The notes under the pieces are model-generated. The model was given only the letters and a program-made list of their open reading frames with translations. It ran no database searches and had not been told where the DNA came from. This document shows, piece after piece, positions 1 through 8,913 of a stretch of DNA of 64,000 bases; positions within the stretch are counted from its first letter, which is position 1; each line of letters opens with the position of its first letter. The DNA lies in assembly GCA_965249965.1 (NCBI GenBank), contig OZ252262.1:1-64000 (forward strand). The letters are read 5' to 3'. The translations under genes and the position numbers were made by a program. Source of the DNA: HXMU1420-13 sp965249965. Its GTDB lineage: Bacteria; Bacteroidota; Rhodothermia; Balneolales; Balneolaceae.

Positions 1-98
1 CGGTTGCATCCATGATGTCAGTTAAAAATGATGATCTTGGTGATGTAGCCACGGAAATTCAATCTCGGTTGAAAAAGGTCATTGATAGCTTACATTAA
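1..98 (+). CDS. C-terminal end of an unidentified protein (cut by window edge)
   Basis: The frame starting at base 3 is open to a TAA at 96-98 and gives about 31 residues ending in LKKVIDSLH. The tail is charged and probably helical (DVATEIQSRLKKV). The start lies outside the window and no family could be recognised. It is convergent with gcvP. The frame is consistent with real coding, but 31 codons is little evidence. Confidence 0.4.
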   Translation, partial: VASMMSVKNDDLGDVATEIQSRLKKVIDSLH

Positions 99-128
99 GA
101 AAGGCGCCTTAGAACAAGACACCTTTCT
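98..128 (-). terminator. Rho-independent terminator of gcvP
   Basis: The arms at 98-108 and 118-128 form an 11-bp stem when read on the minus strand, with two G-U wobbles. Read as plus-strand RNA the same positions would be C-A mismatches, so the hairpin favours minus-strand transcription. It lies 13 bases past the gcvP stop and is followed by a short T-rich stretch. Confidence 0.5.
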
Positions 129-140
129 GAGAATTACATG

Positions 141-3035
141 CTACGCTTCAAGTACATCTTCCTGATACTCTGAAATAGGAATACACGAACACATAAGGTT
201 TCTGTCTCCGTACGCATCATCCACACGGGATACACTTGGCCAGAACTTATTATAACGCAGATGATCTAAAGGAAATACGGCTTTTTCTAATGAATATGGC
301 CGATCCCAATTTTCTGTTACTGTGGTTCGCATGGTATGAGGAGCATGCTTAAGCACATTATGTTCACGATCTGCGTTGCCATCTTCTATTTCACGAATCT
401 CGTTTCGTATTCCGATCATAGCTTCACAAAATCTGTCCAACTCTTCCAAACTTTCGCTTTCTGTAGGCTCGATCATCAACGTACCCGGAACAGGGAAACT
501 CATTGTCGGAGCGTGAAAGCCGTAATCCATCAGTCGTTTTGCAACATCCACAGACTCAATATTTGCTGATTGCTTAAATGGTCGCAAATCGATTATGAAT
601 TCATGGGCAGAGCGACCTGTCATTCCGGTGTAAAGAATTGGATAATGCTCTTTTAAACGATCTTTTATATAGTTCGCATTTAGTATCGCACGACGGGTTG
701 CTTCAGTCAATCCTTCTTCGCCCATCATTTTGATATAAGCGTAAGAAATGGTCAGGATGCTTGCACTTCCAAACGGCGCAGCAGAAATTGCTGTAATAGC
801 CTTTTCGCCCCCTGTTTTTATCAGTGTATGCCCTGATAAAAATGGCGTAAGGTGCTTCGCAACGCCAATTGGACCCATTCCAGGACCACCCCCACCATGA
901 GGAATGCAAAATGTTTTATGCAAATTAAGGTGACAAACATCTGCCCCAATTTCGCCCGGACTGGTTAATCCAACTTGCGCATTCATGTTGGCTCCATCCA
1001 TATAAACCTGACCACCATGTTCATGAATCAGGTCACAGAAGGCTTTCACTTTATGTTCAAACACCCCGTGCGTGGATGGGTAAGTAATCATTAAAGCTGC
1101 AAGGCGATCGCTATATTTTTCAACTTTCGCCTTTAAATCTGTGCTCGAAATATTTCCGTATTCATCAGTGGCAACAACCACTACTTCCATCCCTGCCATT
1201 ACAGCACTGGCTGGATTTGTTCCATGTGCAGAAGCCGGAATAATTGCTACGTTTCTGTGGTGATCTCCTCTACTCTGATGATAAGCGCGGATAGTCATTA
1301 AACCAGCATATTCACCCTGGGCTCCAGAATTCGGTTGCAATGAAACCGAATCAAAGCCTGTAATTTCTGAAAGCCATTCCACCAATTCTTCAAACATTTG
1401 GAAATATCCCTGAGCTTGATCGATTGGAGCAAAGGGATGGATATGGCCAAATTCGGGCCACGTAACCGGAATCATTTCGGTAGTAGCATTTAACTTCATG
1501 GTACATGATCCTAATGAAATCATTGAATGCACCAGCGAGAGATCTTTATTCTCGAGTTGCTTCATATATCGCAGCATTTCATGCTCTGTGTGATATAAAT
1601 GAAACACAGGATGTTCCATGAAACCTGTGGTTCTTTTTACTGATTGAGGTAACTCGATTTCCAGATTTCGAGAAGCAGCTGTTAGGTCAAAATCGCTTTC
1701 AACTTCTAGAGATTCTGCAAAGATATTTATGATTTGCTCAACATCGGCGAGCTCTTTTACCTCATCAAAAGAAATACCTACTCTCTCATCTCCGAAATAC
1801 CGAAGATTTACTTCATACTTTTCTGCTGTTTCTTTGATTGTTTTCGCATCTGCCTCAACAGTAATCGTATCAAAAAATACCTCTGTTAATACTGTTACAC
1901 CCAATTTCTCTAACCCTAGCTTAGTTAACTTGGTTAGACCATGAATTTTTGCGGCTATTTTTGTTAGTCCTTCAGGTCCGTGATACACCCCGTACATACC
2001 TGCCATTACAGCAAGGAGCACCTGTGCCGTACATATATTTGATGTGGCTTTTTCTCTCCGGATGTGTTGTTCACGAGTTTGAAGAGCCATTCTGTATGCA
2101 GGCTTTCCTTCGTCATCTTGTGTAACACCAATTATTCTTCCGGGAATCTGTCGTTTAAACGATTCTTTTGTAGCAAAATAGGCAGCATGTGGTCCACCAT
2201 ATCCCATCGGAACACCAAAACGCTGAGTAGTTCCAACTACTGCGTCAGCACCCATCTCACCGGGAGGCGTCAATAAAGTTAAGCTCAATAAATCTGCAGC
2301 TACAACGGCATATACATTGTTTTCATGAGCTGCAGCAATTATGTCTGAATAATTTTCAACCGAACCGTCGGTAGCAGGATATTGCAATAAAATGCCAAAT
2401 AACTCAGGATTTGTTACATCCAACTCGTTATGATCACCTACAACAACATGAACCCCAATTGGGTTTGCACGTGTTTTAATTACTTCGATCGTTTGAGGAT
2501 GGCACAATTCACTTACAAAAAAAGTAAACGCTTCTTTTTTCTTTGCTCCTTTTCTTTGCCCCATTAGCATACTCATTGCCTCGGCAGCGGCCGTACCTTC
2601 ATCAAGCAGAGAAGCATTTGCAAGTTCCATACCCGTCAAATCACTCACCATTGTTTGAAAATTGATGAGTGCTTCTAAACGACCCTGAGCAATCTCCGCC
2701 TGATAAGGAGTATATGCCGTGTACCATGCAGGATTTTCAAGAATATTTCTCAATATCACTTTTGGTACATGAGTATCGTAGTACCCCATTCCAATAAAAG
2801 ACTTAAAGATTTTATTCTTTAGTGCCAGATTTTTGAATTCTGCTAGAAAATCCATCTCACTCACAGCTTCAGGCAAGTTCATTTTTTTGGATAATCGGAT
2901 GCCTTCCGGAATGGTTTCATCAATCAATTGCTCGATTGAATCAGCTCCAATTACTTCTAACATTTTTTCAATGGCGGCGGTATTGTTGCCATGATGGCGG
3001 TGGGCAAATTGCTCCTTAGCAAAGTTGATGCTCAT
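141..3035 (-). CDS. gcvP: Glycine dehydrogenase (decarboxylating), P protein of the glycine cleavage system
   Basis: This pyridoxal-phosphate enzyme decarboxylates glycine and passes the aminomethyl group to the lipoyl arm of the H protein in the cytoplasm. At 964 residues it is the fused, single-chain form found in E. coli and mitochondria. The PLP lysine is K707 in the hallmark HLNLHKTFCIPHGGGGPG motif. The MISLGSCTMKLN segment at the start of the second half is also typical. The N-terminal half carries GMGYYDTHVPKVILRNILENP. No gcvT or gcvH is nearby, so the glycine cleavage genes are dispersed. No glycine riboswitch was recognised upstream. Confidence 0.98.
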   Translation of the reverse strand: MSINFAKEQFAHRHHGNNTAAIEKMLEVIGADSIEQLIDETIPEGIRLSKKMNLPEAVSEMDFLAEFKNLALKNKIFKSFIGMGYYDTHVPKVILRNILENPAWYTAYTPYQAEIAQGRLEALINFQTMVSDLTGMELANASLLDEGTAAAEAMSMLMGQRKGAKKKEAFTFFVSELCHPQTIEVIKTRANPIGVHVVVGDHNELDVTNPELFGILLQYPATDGSVENYSDIIAAAHENNVYAVVAADLLSLTLLTPPGEMGADAVVGTTQRFGVPMGYGGPHAAYFATKESFKRQIPGRIIGVTQDDEGKPAYRMALQTREQHIRREKATSNICTAQVLLAVMAGMYGVYHGPEGLTKIAAKIHGLTKLTKLGLEKLGVTVLTEVFFDTITVEADAKTIKETAEKYEVNLRYFGDERVGISFDEVKELADVEQIINIFAESLEVESDFDLTAASRNLEIELPQSVKRTTGFMEHPVFHLYHTEHEMLRYMKQLENKDLSLVHSMISLGSCTMKLNATTEMIPVTWPEFGHIHPFAPIDQAQGYFQMFEELVEWLSEITGFDSVSLQPNSGAQGEYAGLMTIRAYHQSRGDHHRNVAIIPASAHGTNPASAVMAGMEVVVVATDEYGNISSTDLKAKVEKYSDRLAALMITYPSTHGVFEHKVKAFCDLIHEHGGQVYMDGANMNAQVGLTSPGEIGADVCHLNLHKTFCIPHGGGGPGMGPIGVAKHLTPFLSGHTLIKTGGEKAITAISAAPFGSASILTISYAYIKMMGEEGLTEATRRAILNANYIKDRLKEHYPILYTGMTGRSAHEFIIDLRPFKQSANIESVDVAKRLMDYGFHAPTMSFPVPGTLMIEPTESESLEELDRFCEAMIGIRNEIREIEDGNADREHNVLKHAPHTMRTTVTENWDRPYSLEKAVFPLDHLRYNKFWPSVSRVDDAYGDRNLMCSCIPISEYQEDVLEA

Positions 3036-3281
3036 CTAAGTAGAATCCTAAGTTTTTATGCTGAATTTTTTCGTTGAAAGAGCGCTTATGGCAGGCTAAC
3101 AAATTTGTACTTCTACAGTTCCTGCATATCAACATAAAATACCAAAAAACAGATTTAAATAAGCGTAAAATCGTTTTCGTCCAATTCAATTTCTTCGTTA
3201 TTTCTACAATCGAAAAAATATAAGGTACACTAAGCTAGCGTATTGGGATACATAGTGTAGCCATACTTAAATGAGGTATTT

Positions 3282-5285
3282 ATGAAAAAGTTGTCACTTA
3301 GAATTCTGATGTTATCCGCGCTATGTATTTTTTGTGCTGTTGATGTTTGGGCACAATCTGCGCGAATTGAAGTTGAGCCTGAAACAATAACAATGAATGT
3401 TAACGATGAGTTGAGATTATCAGCACGTGTTATTGGAGAGGATGGTGTTGTTCTCCAAGATACAGTATACTTTTTTCTTCAAAGCAGGAGAAACCGCAGA
3501 GCATTGGGTGTGAATCAGGATGGCACACTAACCGCCTATAAGCCGGGAACCTATGGGGTATCAGCCCGTACTTTTGGAGAAGAGCGTCTTCGGCATGACT
3601 TTGATGTAACGATCGCTTACCCGCCAGTTACCGAAGTTGAGATCGACGGTATTCCTACTACTCTTTACGCTAACACCAAGGTGCAACTTATTCCGCAGAT
3701 CAAAGACGAATCTGGTGCACTTCGAAATAATGTAGAATACACTTTTGCTACTTCAAACAGCGAAATTGCCAATGTTGATGATTTTGATATGCTTTCGCTT
3801 CATAAAAAAGGGCGCGTTGATCTTACATTATCTGCTGATGGAATTGAATCTGAGATACGATTAGATGTGAAAGAAAATCCGGTCACTTCTTTAGAACTAA
3901 CTCATAATTACATCGATAAAACCATTCGCACCGGGGATGTAATTACATTCCAGGCCACACCTAAAGATCGAAGGAATAGATCAGTTGAAGATGTACCTGT
4001 TTCCTATTCATATATCGTTCAACCCGACGATGATTTAGGTCAGGGTGCATCAGCATTGATTGAACAAGATGGTAAATTTGTGGCAAATCATACCGGTGTC
4101 TATACGGTTATGGCGCGTACCGGAAATCAGTTTGCGGAAACTACATTCAGAGTGGTTTATCGAAATGTACAACGCCCGCTGGAAGTTGTTGGCAAAGGTA
4201 TTGTTCCCGATGTAAAAACTTCAGACCTCTGGGTGTGGGAAGGTGTTGATGGCCGTGACTATGCCGTAACAGGAACCTGGGGCGCACGTGGAGAAGCCTT
4301 TTTCTGGGATGTAACCGACCCTACAAATATTCACACGATCGATACGGTTCTGGTTGATGCACGTACAGTTAACGACGTAAAGGTTTCTGAAGATGGTACT
4401 ATTGCTGTGATTACCCGTGAAGGAGCTTCAAATCGAAAGAATGGTATCATCATTTTGGATGTAACCAATCCACGGGATGTGAAAATTTTGTCGGAATATA
4501 CCGAGGGACTAACCGGTGGGGTGCACAATGCTTTCATCTACGAGAACCATGTGTATGCGGTAAATAACGGTCGTAAATATGACATCATAAATATTGAAGA
4601 CCCAACTAATCCACGAACTGTAAGTGTGGTAGAATTAGATACCCCCGGTCATGCGATACACGATGTTTGGATTCAGGATGGCATTGCATATTCCTCTAAT
4701 TGGGGTGATGGTGTGGTTGCGATGGATATTGGTAGCAATAGTAGTGCTGACATGCCGGGCGCCGGCGGATCCCCTGAAAACCCAACATACCTTGGTAGTT
4801 ATTCGTACCCGAGCGGATGGAATCATGCTGCCTTTCCTTTCAAAAGTAAATCTACCGGTGATTTTTATATTGCAGCCGGTGACGAAGCTTTCCCTTACGG
4901 ATTGAACTTTGATGGTCCCAACAGAGCAGCAGGCTGGGTTCACTTTGTTAAATTTGATGGCTGGGACAATCCCGAAGAAGTTGCACGATATCAGGTGCCC
5001 GAGGCCGGGTCGCATAATTATTGGATTGAAGACGACATATTGTATGCTGCATTCTATAATGGCGGTTTACGCGTTGTTGACATCAGCGGTGAGTTAATGG
5101 GAGATTTATACGAACAGGATCGAGAAATCGCTTTATTCTTACCTACCGATCCAGATGCTGCAATCCCAAACTCTCCCTTTACCTGGGGACCACAACCCTA
5201 TAAAGGACTTATTTTTATGAGTGATTGGAACTCTGGAATATGGGCTGTTAAACTTGGGGAATCAACAACATCAGGTACGAATTAA
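3282..5285 (+). CDS. Secreted LVIVD-repeat beta-propeller protein with Ig-like N-terminal domains
   Basis: A signal peptide (about residues 1-25, ending VWAQ) precedes roughly 270 residues of bacterial Ig-like sandwich repeats, with phrases such as 'ITMNVNDELRLSARV' and 'YANTKVQLIPQIKDESG'. The second half (about 310-660) is a propeller of LVIVD-type repeats: 'GIIILDVTNPRDVKILSEY', 'YDIINIEDPTNPRTVSVVE', 'LRVVDISGELMGDLYEQ'. These proteins are exported and are often surface-associated. The substrate is unknown. A GAGG sequence 6 bases before the ATG supports the start. The stop overlaps the next start by one base (TAATG), so the two genes are probably translationally coupled. Confidence 0.85.
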   Translation: MKKLSLRILMLSALCIFCAVDVWAQSARIEVEPETITMNVNDELRLSARVIGEDGVVLQDTVYFFLQSRRNRRALGVNQDGTLTAYKPGTYGVSARTFGEERLRHDFDVTIAYPPVTEVEIDGIPTTLYANTKVQLIPQIKDESGALRNNVEYTFATSNSEIANVDDFDMLSLHKKGRVDLTLSADGIESEIRLDVKENPVTSLELTHNYIDKTIRTGDVITFQATPKDRRNRSVEDVPVSYSYIVQPDDDLGQGASALIEQDGKFVANHTGVYTVMARTGNQFAETTFRVVYRNVQRPLEVVGKGIVPDVKTSDLWVWEGVDGRDYAVTGTWGARGEAFFWDVTDPTNIHTIDTVLVDARTVNDVKVSEDGTIAVITREGASNRKNGIIILDVTNPRDVKILSEYTEGLTGGVHNAFIYENHVYAVNNGRKYDIINIEDPTNPRTVSVVELDTPGHAIHDVWIQDGIAYSSNWGDGVVAMDIGSNSSADMPGAGGSPENPTYLGSYSYPSGWNHAAFPFKSKSTGDFYIAAGDEAFPYGLNFDGPNRAAGWVHFVKFDGWDNPEEVARYQVPEAGSHNYWIEDDILYAAFYNGGLRVVDISGELMGDLYEQDREIALFLPTDPDAAIPNSPFTWGPQPYKGLIFMSDWNSGIWAVKLGESTTSGTN

Positions 5286-6400
5286 TGAAATTGAAATTTA
5301 TCTTTATAACTCTCCTCGTGTTTACATCCGGCTGGGTATTTGCTCAGGATTATTATTTATATGTAGCTGCAGAATCGGAAGATGAAGTTCATCTAATTCA
5401 CTTTAATGCCGAGCTCGAAAAGGCAAAAATAGAAAAAACCATCCCAGTTGGGAGAATGCCTACAGAAATTGATGGACCACATGGCATCACTGTTTCACCG
5501 GATGGTGAATATTGGTTTGTTTCAATTGCTCACGGTAATCCCTATGGATGGTTGGCTAAATATAAAACGGGCACCGATGAATTAGTAGCTACCACTGAGC
5601 TCGGTATGTTTCCAGCAACGATGGAAATAGCAAAAAAAACCGGCCTCTTGTATATCGTCAATTTTGATCTCCACGGACCGATGGAGCCAAGTACTATGAT
5701 GGTAGTGGATCCTGATGAAATGGAAGTACTTGCCGAAATCGAAACAGGAATTATGCCACACGGATCACGGAATTCGACTTCCGGAAATTCTAATTATCAT
5801 GTTTCTATGATGAGCGATGAACTGTTTGAAGTGAATACAATAACCATGGAAGTAGTTAGAAGTATGAAACTATCAGATTTGGGTGGTAATCACTCTCAAA
5901 TGGATCATGAAAATATGAGTCATACAATGGATATGGATCATAGCTCTATGATGAATAATCCAAAAGAAAAACCAACCTGGGCTGATCCACATCCACAAAA
6001 ACCTTTTGTATATATTGCTGCAAATGGTTCTGATGAAATTCTCGAAATTAACACCAATAGCTGGTCGATAACCCGACGATTCAATACAGGAAAGGCGCCA
6101 TATAATCTGGAAGTATCGGCGGATGGAAAACTTTTAGTAGCCTCGTATAAAGGAGAAGGATCAACAGGAATATGGGATATAGAAAGTGGCGAAGAATTGG
6201 CAAAACTAGCTAACTCTAGACGTATTTCTCATGGTGTTTCGATAAGTCCGGATTCCAGATTTGCCTTTATCTCTGTGGAAGGAATAGGTGGAGAACCAGG
6301 TTCGGTAGATGTGATCGATCTGGAAAAATTAGAAGTAGTTGATTTCGTTGAAACCGGTAAACAGGCGGGCGGAATCTATTTTTGGAAGATGGAATCTTAG
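5285..6400 (+). CDS. Secreted YVTN/YncE-type beta-propeller with a Met/His-rich insert
   Basis: A signal peptide (residues 1-21, ending GWVFAQ) is followed by YVTN-family propeller repeats, e.g. 'GPHGITVSPDGEYWFVSIAHG', 'KAPYNLEVSADGKLLVASYKG' and 'ISHGVSISPDSRFAFISVEG'. Such 7-bladed propellers are periplasmic or surface proteins. Residues about 203-222 form an insert in one blade built of Met, His and Asp (MDHENMSHTMDMDH), which resembles copper-binding Met/His loops of periplasmic copper proteins. Metal binding is an inference from composition only. The gene is coupled to the upstream LVIVD gene. Its stop overlaps the convergent downstream gene by 4 bases. Confidence 0.85.
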   Translation: MKLKFIFITLLVFTSGWVFAQDYYLYVAAESEDEVHLIHFNAELEKAKIEKTIPVGRMPTEIDGPHGITVSPDGEYWFVSIAHGNPYGWLAKYKTGTDELVATTELGMFPATMEIAKKTGLLYIVNFDLHGPMEPSTMMVVDPDEMEVLAEIETGIMPHGSRNSTSGNSNYHVSMMSDELFEVNTITMEVVRSMKLSDLGGNHSQMDHENMSHTMDMDHSSMMNNPKEKPTWADPHPQKPFVYIAANGSDEILEINTNSWSITRRFNTGKAPYNLEVSADGKLLVASYKGEGSTGIWDIESGEELAKLANSRRISHGVSISPDSRFAFISVEGIGGEPGSVDVIDLEKLEVVDFVETGKQAGGIYFWKMES

Positions 6401-7131
6401 AGATTTTTCAGGTATATCGCGTGGCTTACGTTTTTGCCTTCATCTTCCATGGCTAATATGGTTTCTTTTTCAAGGGGTTCAATGATGTAGCCTAACTTTT
6501 CGCCGATTCCAATTATTAATGGCTCTAATCTTCCCTTATCTGTGTTGAATTTTACATAGGCTCCACCCGTTCGTAAATCTATTTTCTTTACAGAACGCCC
6601 AATCATATCCGCGCAACGAATTACTTCAGTAGCCGAAAACGATTCCTTTCCAGAAATCTTGGGGGGTTTAAACTTTTTGGTAGAAACGCTCATGCTCTTG
6701 ATTTCACCTGTTTTTAAATCAGGTTGTAACCATTCAAGCTGATGATTTAACGAAGTAATATAGTATGCTAAATATCTGCCATGTTTACTTTCAAGCCGAA
6801 AACTCAAATCTGCAATCCAAATATCTTTAACCTGATCAACTTCTATATCAAACCAGATTGATTCTTGTTTAAGTTTAAATTGTGCACCATTCCCTTCTGG
6901 TAAAGCACGTACAAAAGTAACCTGAAAAGCTTGCTCTAATTTTGGCACTGATAACTGTACTTCCTGGGATGGTTCAATAGTTAGCCCAACTTCGTCATCC
7001 TCTACACTAATAAAATCCGGAGCACTATTCTCAACTTCACATTCAATATTTTGAAGCTTCAATAAAATCCTCGCATTTCCATCTTCGATGGGGGTTTTAA
7101 AAGCTTCTTCAAGTACAGTTTTAGGCTCCAT
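6397..7131 (-). CDS. Conserved-looking protein of unknown function
   Basis: The product of about 244 residues is soluble, mostly beta-rich, with no signal peptide or membrane segment. I do not recognise a family. A DLRTGGAYVKF stretch near residue 200 faintly recalls the DxSxxG part of PilZ domains, but the paired RxxxR motif is not convincing, so PilZ is not claimed. The ATG at 7131 (MEPKTVLEEAF) is preferred over an upstream GTG at 7158, which adds a hydrophobic tail of nine residues. Neither has a clear ribosome site. It is convergent with the propeller gene and shares its stop region (TTAG). Confidence 0.6.
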   Translation of the reverse strand: MEPKTVLEEAFKTPIEDGNARILLKLQNIECEVENSAPDFISVEDDEVGLTIEPSQEVQLSVPKLEQAFQVTFVRALPEGNGAQFKLKQESIWFDIEVDQVKDIWIADLSFRLESKHGRYLAYYITSLNHQLEWLQPDLKTGEIKSMSVSTKKFKPPKISGKESFSATEVIRCADMIGRSVKKIDLRTGGAYVKFNTDKGRLEPLIIGIGEKLGYIIEPLEKETILAMEDEGKNVSHAIYLKNL

Positions 7132-7212
7132 TAATCCAAAATAAGTGAAACAAATCACTTTTTAAGGATTTTAATGTGAGAATTATTTAATAATCAAACT
7201 TAGCTATTAAGT

Positions 7213-7626
7213 TTAAACGAGCCGGGTCGATAGAAAGGATTTTGCAAAATCTCGAATCATATCGCGCACTTGTCTGAACTCACCTAGAATTTCATCATCC
7301 GTTCCGGTTGCTTTTGCCGGATCTGGAAAATTATGATGAACCTGTTCTGCTGTGGATGGAAAAACTGGACAACTTTCCTTTGCATGATCACAGACAGTAA
7401 TTATGGAATCAAAATTCTCATGCAGATATTCTTCAATATTGTTGGAGGAGTGATGGGTGATATCCACATCTACCTCTGCCATAACTTGAATTGCTTTGGG
7501 ATTTACTCCATGGGTTTCCACACCGGCGCTTCTTACTTCTACATTTTCCCCACCAAATTGAGCTAACCAACCATGCATTATTTGGCTTCTACAGCTATTA
7601 CCTGTACACAGAACTAATATTCTCAT
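7213..7626 (-). CDS. arsC: Arsenate reductase, low-molecular-weight phosphatase (thioredoxin-coupled) type
   Basis: It reduces arsenate to arsenite in the cytoplasm. The 137-residue protein has the phosphatase P-loop C7-TGNSC-R13-S14 and the two later cysteines C79 and C86 (VCDHAKESCP) that form the disulfide relay in the thioredoxin-dependent family. The NFPDPAKATG motif holds the general-acid aspartate (D102). Length matches the family. It sits in an arsenic group with a DUF6428 gene, arsR and arsN2. However, it is not adjacent to arsR, and its own upstream region lacks the clear ArsR palindrome seen at arsR. Confidence 0.93.
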   Translation of the reverse strand: MRILVLCTGNSCRSQIMHGWLAQFGGENVEVRSAGVETHGVNPKAIQVMAEVDVDITHHSSNNIEEYLHENFDSIITVCDHAKESCPVFPSTAEQVHHNFPDPAKATGTDDEILGEFRQVRDMIRDFAKSFLSTRLV

Positions 7627-7692
7627 TTATACCAATCCGATTTCATTAAACATTCGTATTCAAAACTAAACAAATACTATTAACAGAAAATT

Positions 7693-8088
7693 ATGTCAGA
7701 CACAAAAGCTCTTATTTTTAGCGATAATTATATAACTACCATCACATTACAAGATATTCTAGGTCAGCTTGGATTTGAAGTCATTTCAGTAACCAACGAT
7801 ATTGATACACTTTTCATGATAATAAATGGCGATTTAGCAATTCATTGTTTTATTGATTACAAAAGTATGGAGTCCTACAAGACCATTAATAATATAAATT
7901 CATTCTTCAAAAGTTACTCCGATTCTAAAATCACATTTATGATGCCTAAAGAACTCGATGCAACAGATTTGAAACATCCGTTAGATTTAGTTTACAAGAA
8001 CTCCATAAAAACACCTATCCATTCGCTTGAAGTAGCAGAAGCTTTAGGCAAAGATGCGATTACCTATTATCATCCAATGGTAGCTTAA
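7693..8088 (+). CDS. Small protein resembling a degenerate response-regulator receiver domain
   Basis: The 131-residue product opens with 'ALIFSDNYITTITLQDILGQLGFEV', the layout of beta-1, the acidic pocket and alpha-1 of a CheY-like receiver. An 'HCFIDYKSM' stretch (aspartate near residue 55) sits where the phospho-acceptor would be. 'DLVYKNSIKTPI' sits where the conserved lysine would be. The pocket is poorly preserved, so phosphorylation is doubtful. It has no output domain. It is divergent from arsC (66 bp) and convergent with the DUF6428 gene, with a 4-base TTAA overlap. Any role in arsenic response is only suggested by position. Confidence 0.55.
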   Translation: MSDTKALIFSDNYITTITLQDILGQLGFEVISVTNDIDTLFMIINGDLAIHCFIDYKSMESYKTINNINSFFKSYSDSKITFMMPKELDATDLKHPLDLVYKNSIKTPIHSLEVAEALGKDAITYYHPMVA

Positions 8089-8516
8089 CAGCATGCATTG
8101 GCCAACAACATTTTAGGTTTACAAGCAGGATAAGTGTGCCCTAAGCTAATCTTCAGGACATCTTCTTCTTCCTCTAACTGTATCGTGTATTTTGTTGTTA
8201 CATGAGTTGAATCTCCATATTCGATAAACGCCTCTACATCTAAGAGAAATTCTCTTTGCTTGCCCACGATATCGAAAATCTTGGATGCTTTAAATGTGGA
8301 CCAGTTAGTTTCTTTATTAGAGCTTTCATTCAACCAAAGCTGAATTACAGTCTCTTGATAATCGTGAGTAAACCCGCCACAATCGGTAGATTCTATAGTG
8401 ACATTTTTGACTTCAGTGATGTGTAAATCACCTTGAATGAAAGATCGGTCAGGTAGTTGAAATTGAAGGGTCTTATTCGTTGAATGTAGTTTGTCTAGCA
8501 ATTTAGATGTTTTCAT
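8085..8516 (-). CDS. DUF6428 family protein of arsenic operons
   Basis: The start at 8516 gives a 143-residue protein (MKTSKLLDKL). A longer frame from 8561 would add a non-homologous tail overlapping arsR. The sequence has the pattern of the DUF6428 family seen next to arsR/arsC in Bacteroidetes: 'LQFQLPDRSFIQGDLHITEV', then 'STDCGGFTHDYQETVIQLWL'. Function is unknown. The protein ends in a vicinal Cys-Cys pair (MLLANACC), like the neighbouring ArsR, which could bind arsenite. It follows arsR with a gap of about 35 bases, so co-transcription is likely. Confidence 0.8.
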   Translation of the reverse strand: MKTSKLLDKLHSTNKTLQFQLPDRSFIQGDLHITEVKNVTIESTDCGGFTHDYQETVIQLWLNESSNKETNWSTFKASKIFDIVGKQREFLLDVEAFIEYGDSTHVTTKYTIQLEEEEDVLKISLGHTYPACKPKMLLANACC

Positions 8517-8551
8517 AATCGGTATATTGCGATGATTTGTTCCAAAAAAAA

Positions 8552-8878
8552 TCAACAGCAAGATTTATTAGCTGGTGTAAGTAAAAAAGCCTGCAATTGA
8601 TGGGTAAGTTCTTGCCATGTATCCATATCAATACAATAGCATACACTGGCACCTTCCACATTTCCTTTAATTAACCCGGCTTCTTTCAATGCTTTTAAAT
8701 GCTGCGACACGGTTGATTGTGAAAGAGGGAGTTCATCAACTATATCCCCACAAACACAACTTTGTTTTGCTGCAAGGTATTGAAGAATCGCTATCCTGGC
8801 TGGGTGGCCCAATGCTTTCGCTGTTGACGCTAAGCGGTTTTGAGTTTCAGTAAAGGCAGATGTTTTAGTAATTCCCAT
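8552..8878 (-). CDS. arsR: ArsR-family metalloregulatory repressor (arsenite-responsive)
   Basis: This 108-residue winged-helix repressor has the typical 'ALGHPARIAILQYL' alpha-1/alpha-2 region, the recognition helix 'LPLSQSTVSQHLKALKEAGLI' and the wing 'GNVEGASVCYCID'. Cysteines C41 and C43 (SCVCGDIVDEL) match the As(III) site of ArsR at the start of the DNA-binding helix. A second pair, C80/C82, lies in the wing, and a third, C107/C108, ends the protein. It should repress its own operon until As(III) or Sb(III) binds. A perfect palindrome directly abuts the start codon. Confidence 0.93.
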   Translation of the reverse strand: MGITKTSAFTETQNRLASTAKALGHPARIAILQYLAAKQSCVCGDIVDELPLSQSTVSQHLKALKEAGLIKGNVEGASVCYCIDMDTWQELTHQLQAFLLTPANKSCC

Positions 8879-8894
8879 ATCGTAATATTACGAT
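8879..8894. promoter_or_regulatory. Probable ArsR operator
   Basis: A perfect 16-bp palindrome (ATCGTAATATTACGAT) begins one base upstream of the arsR ATG. Size and position fit an autoregulatory ArsR/SmtB operator. Because it abuts the start codon, bound repressor would cover the transcription or translation start. Confidence 0.7.
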
Positions 8895-8913
8895 TAATTG
8901 TATAAAATAAAAA

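Noticed and set aside
3036..3281. Glycine riboswitch upstream of gcvP
   Set aside because: No tandem aptamer-like structure or conserved glycine-riboswitch core was recognised in this 246-base gap.
6397..7131. PilZ (cyclic-di-GMP) domain in the unknown protein
   Set aside because: Only a weak DxxTGG stretch is present and no convincing RxxxR partner motif.
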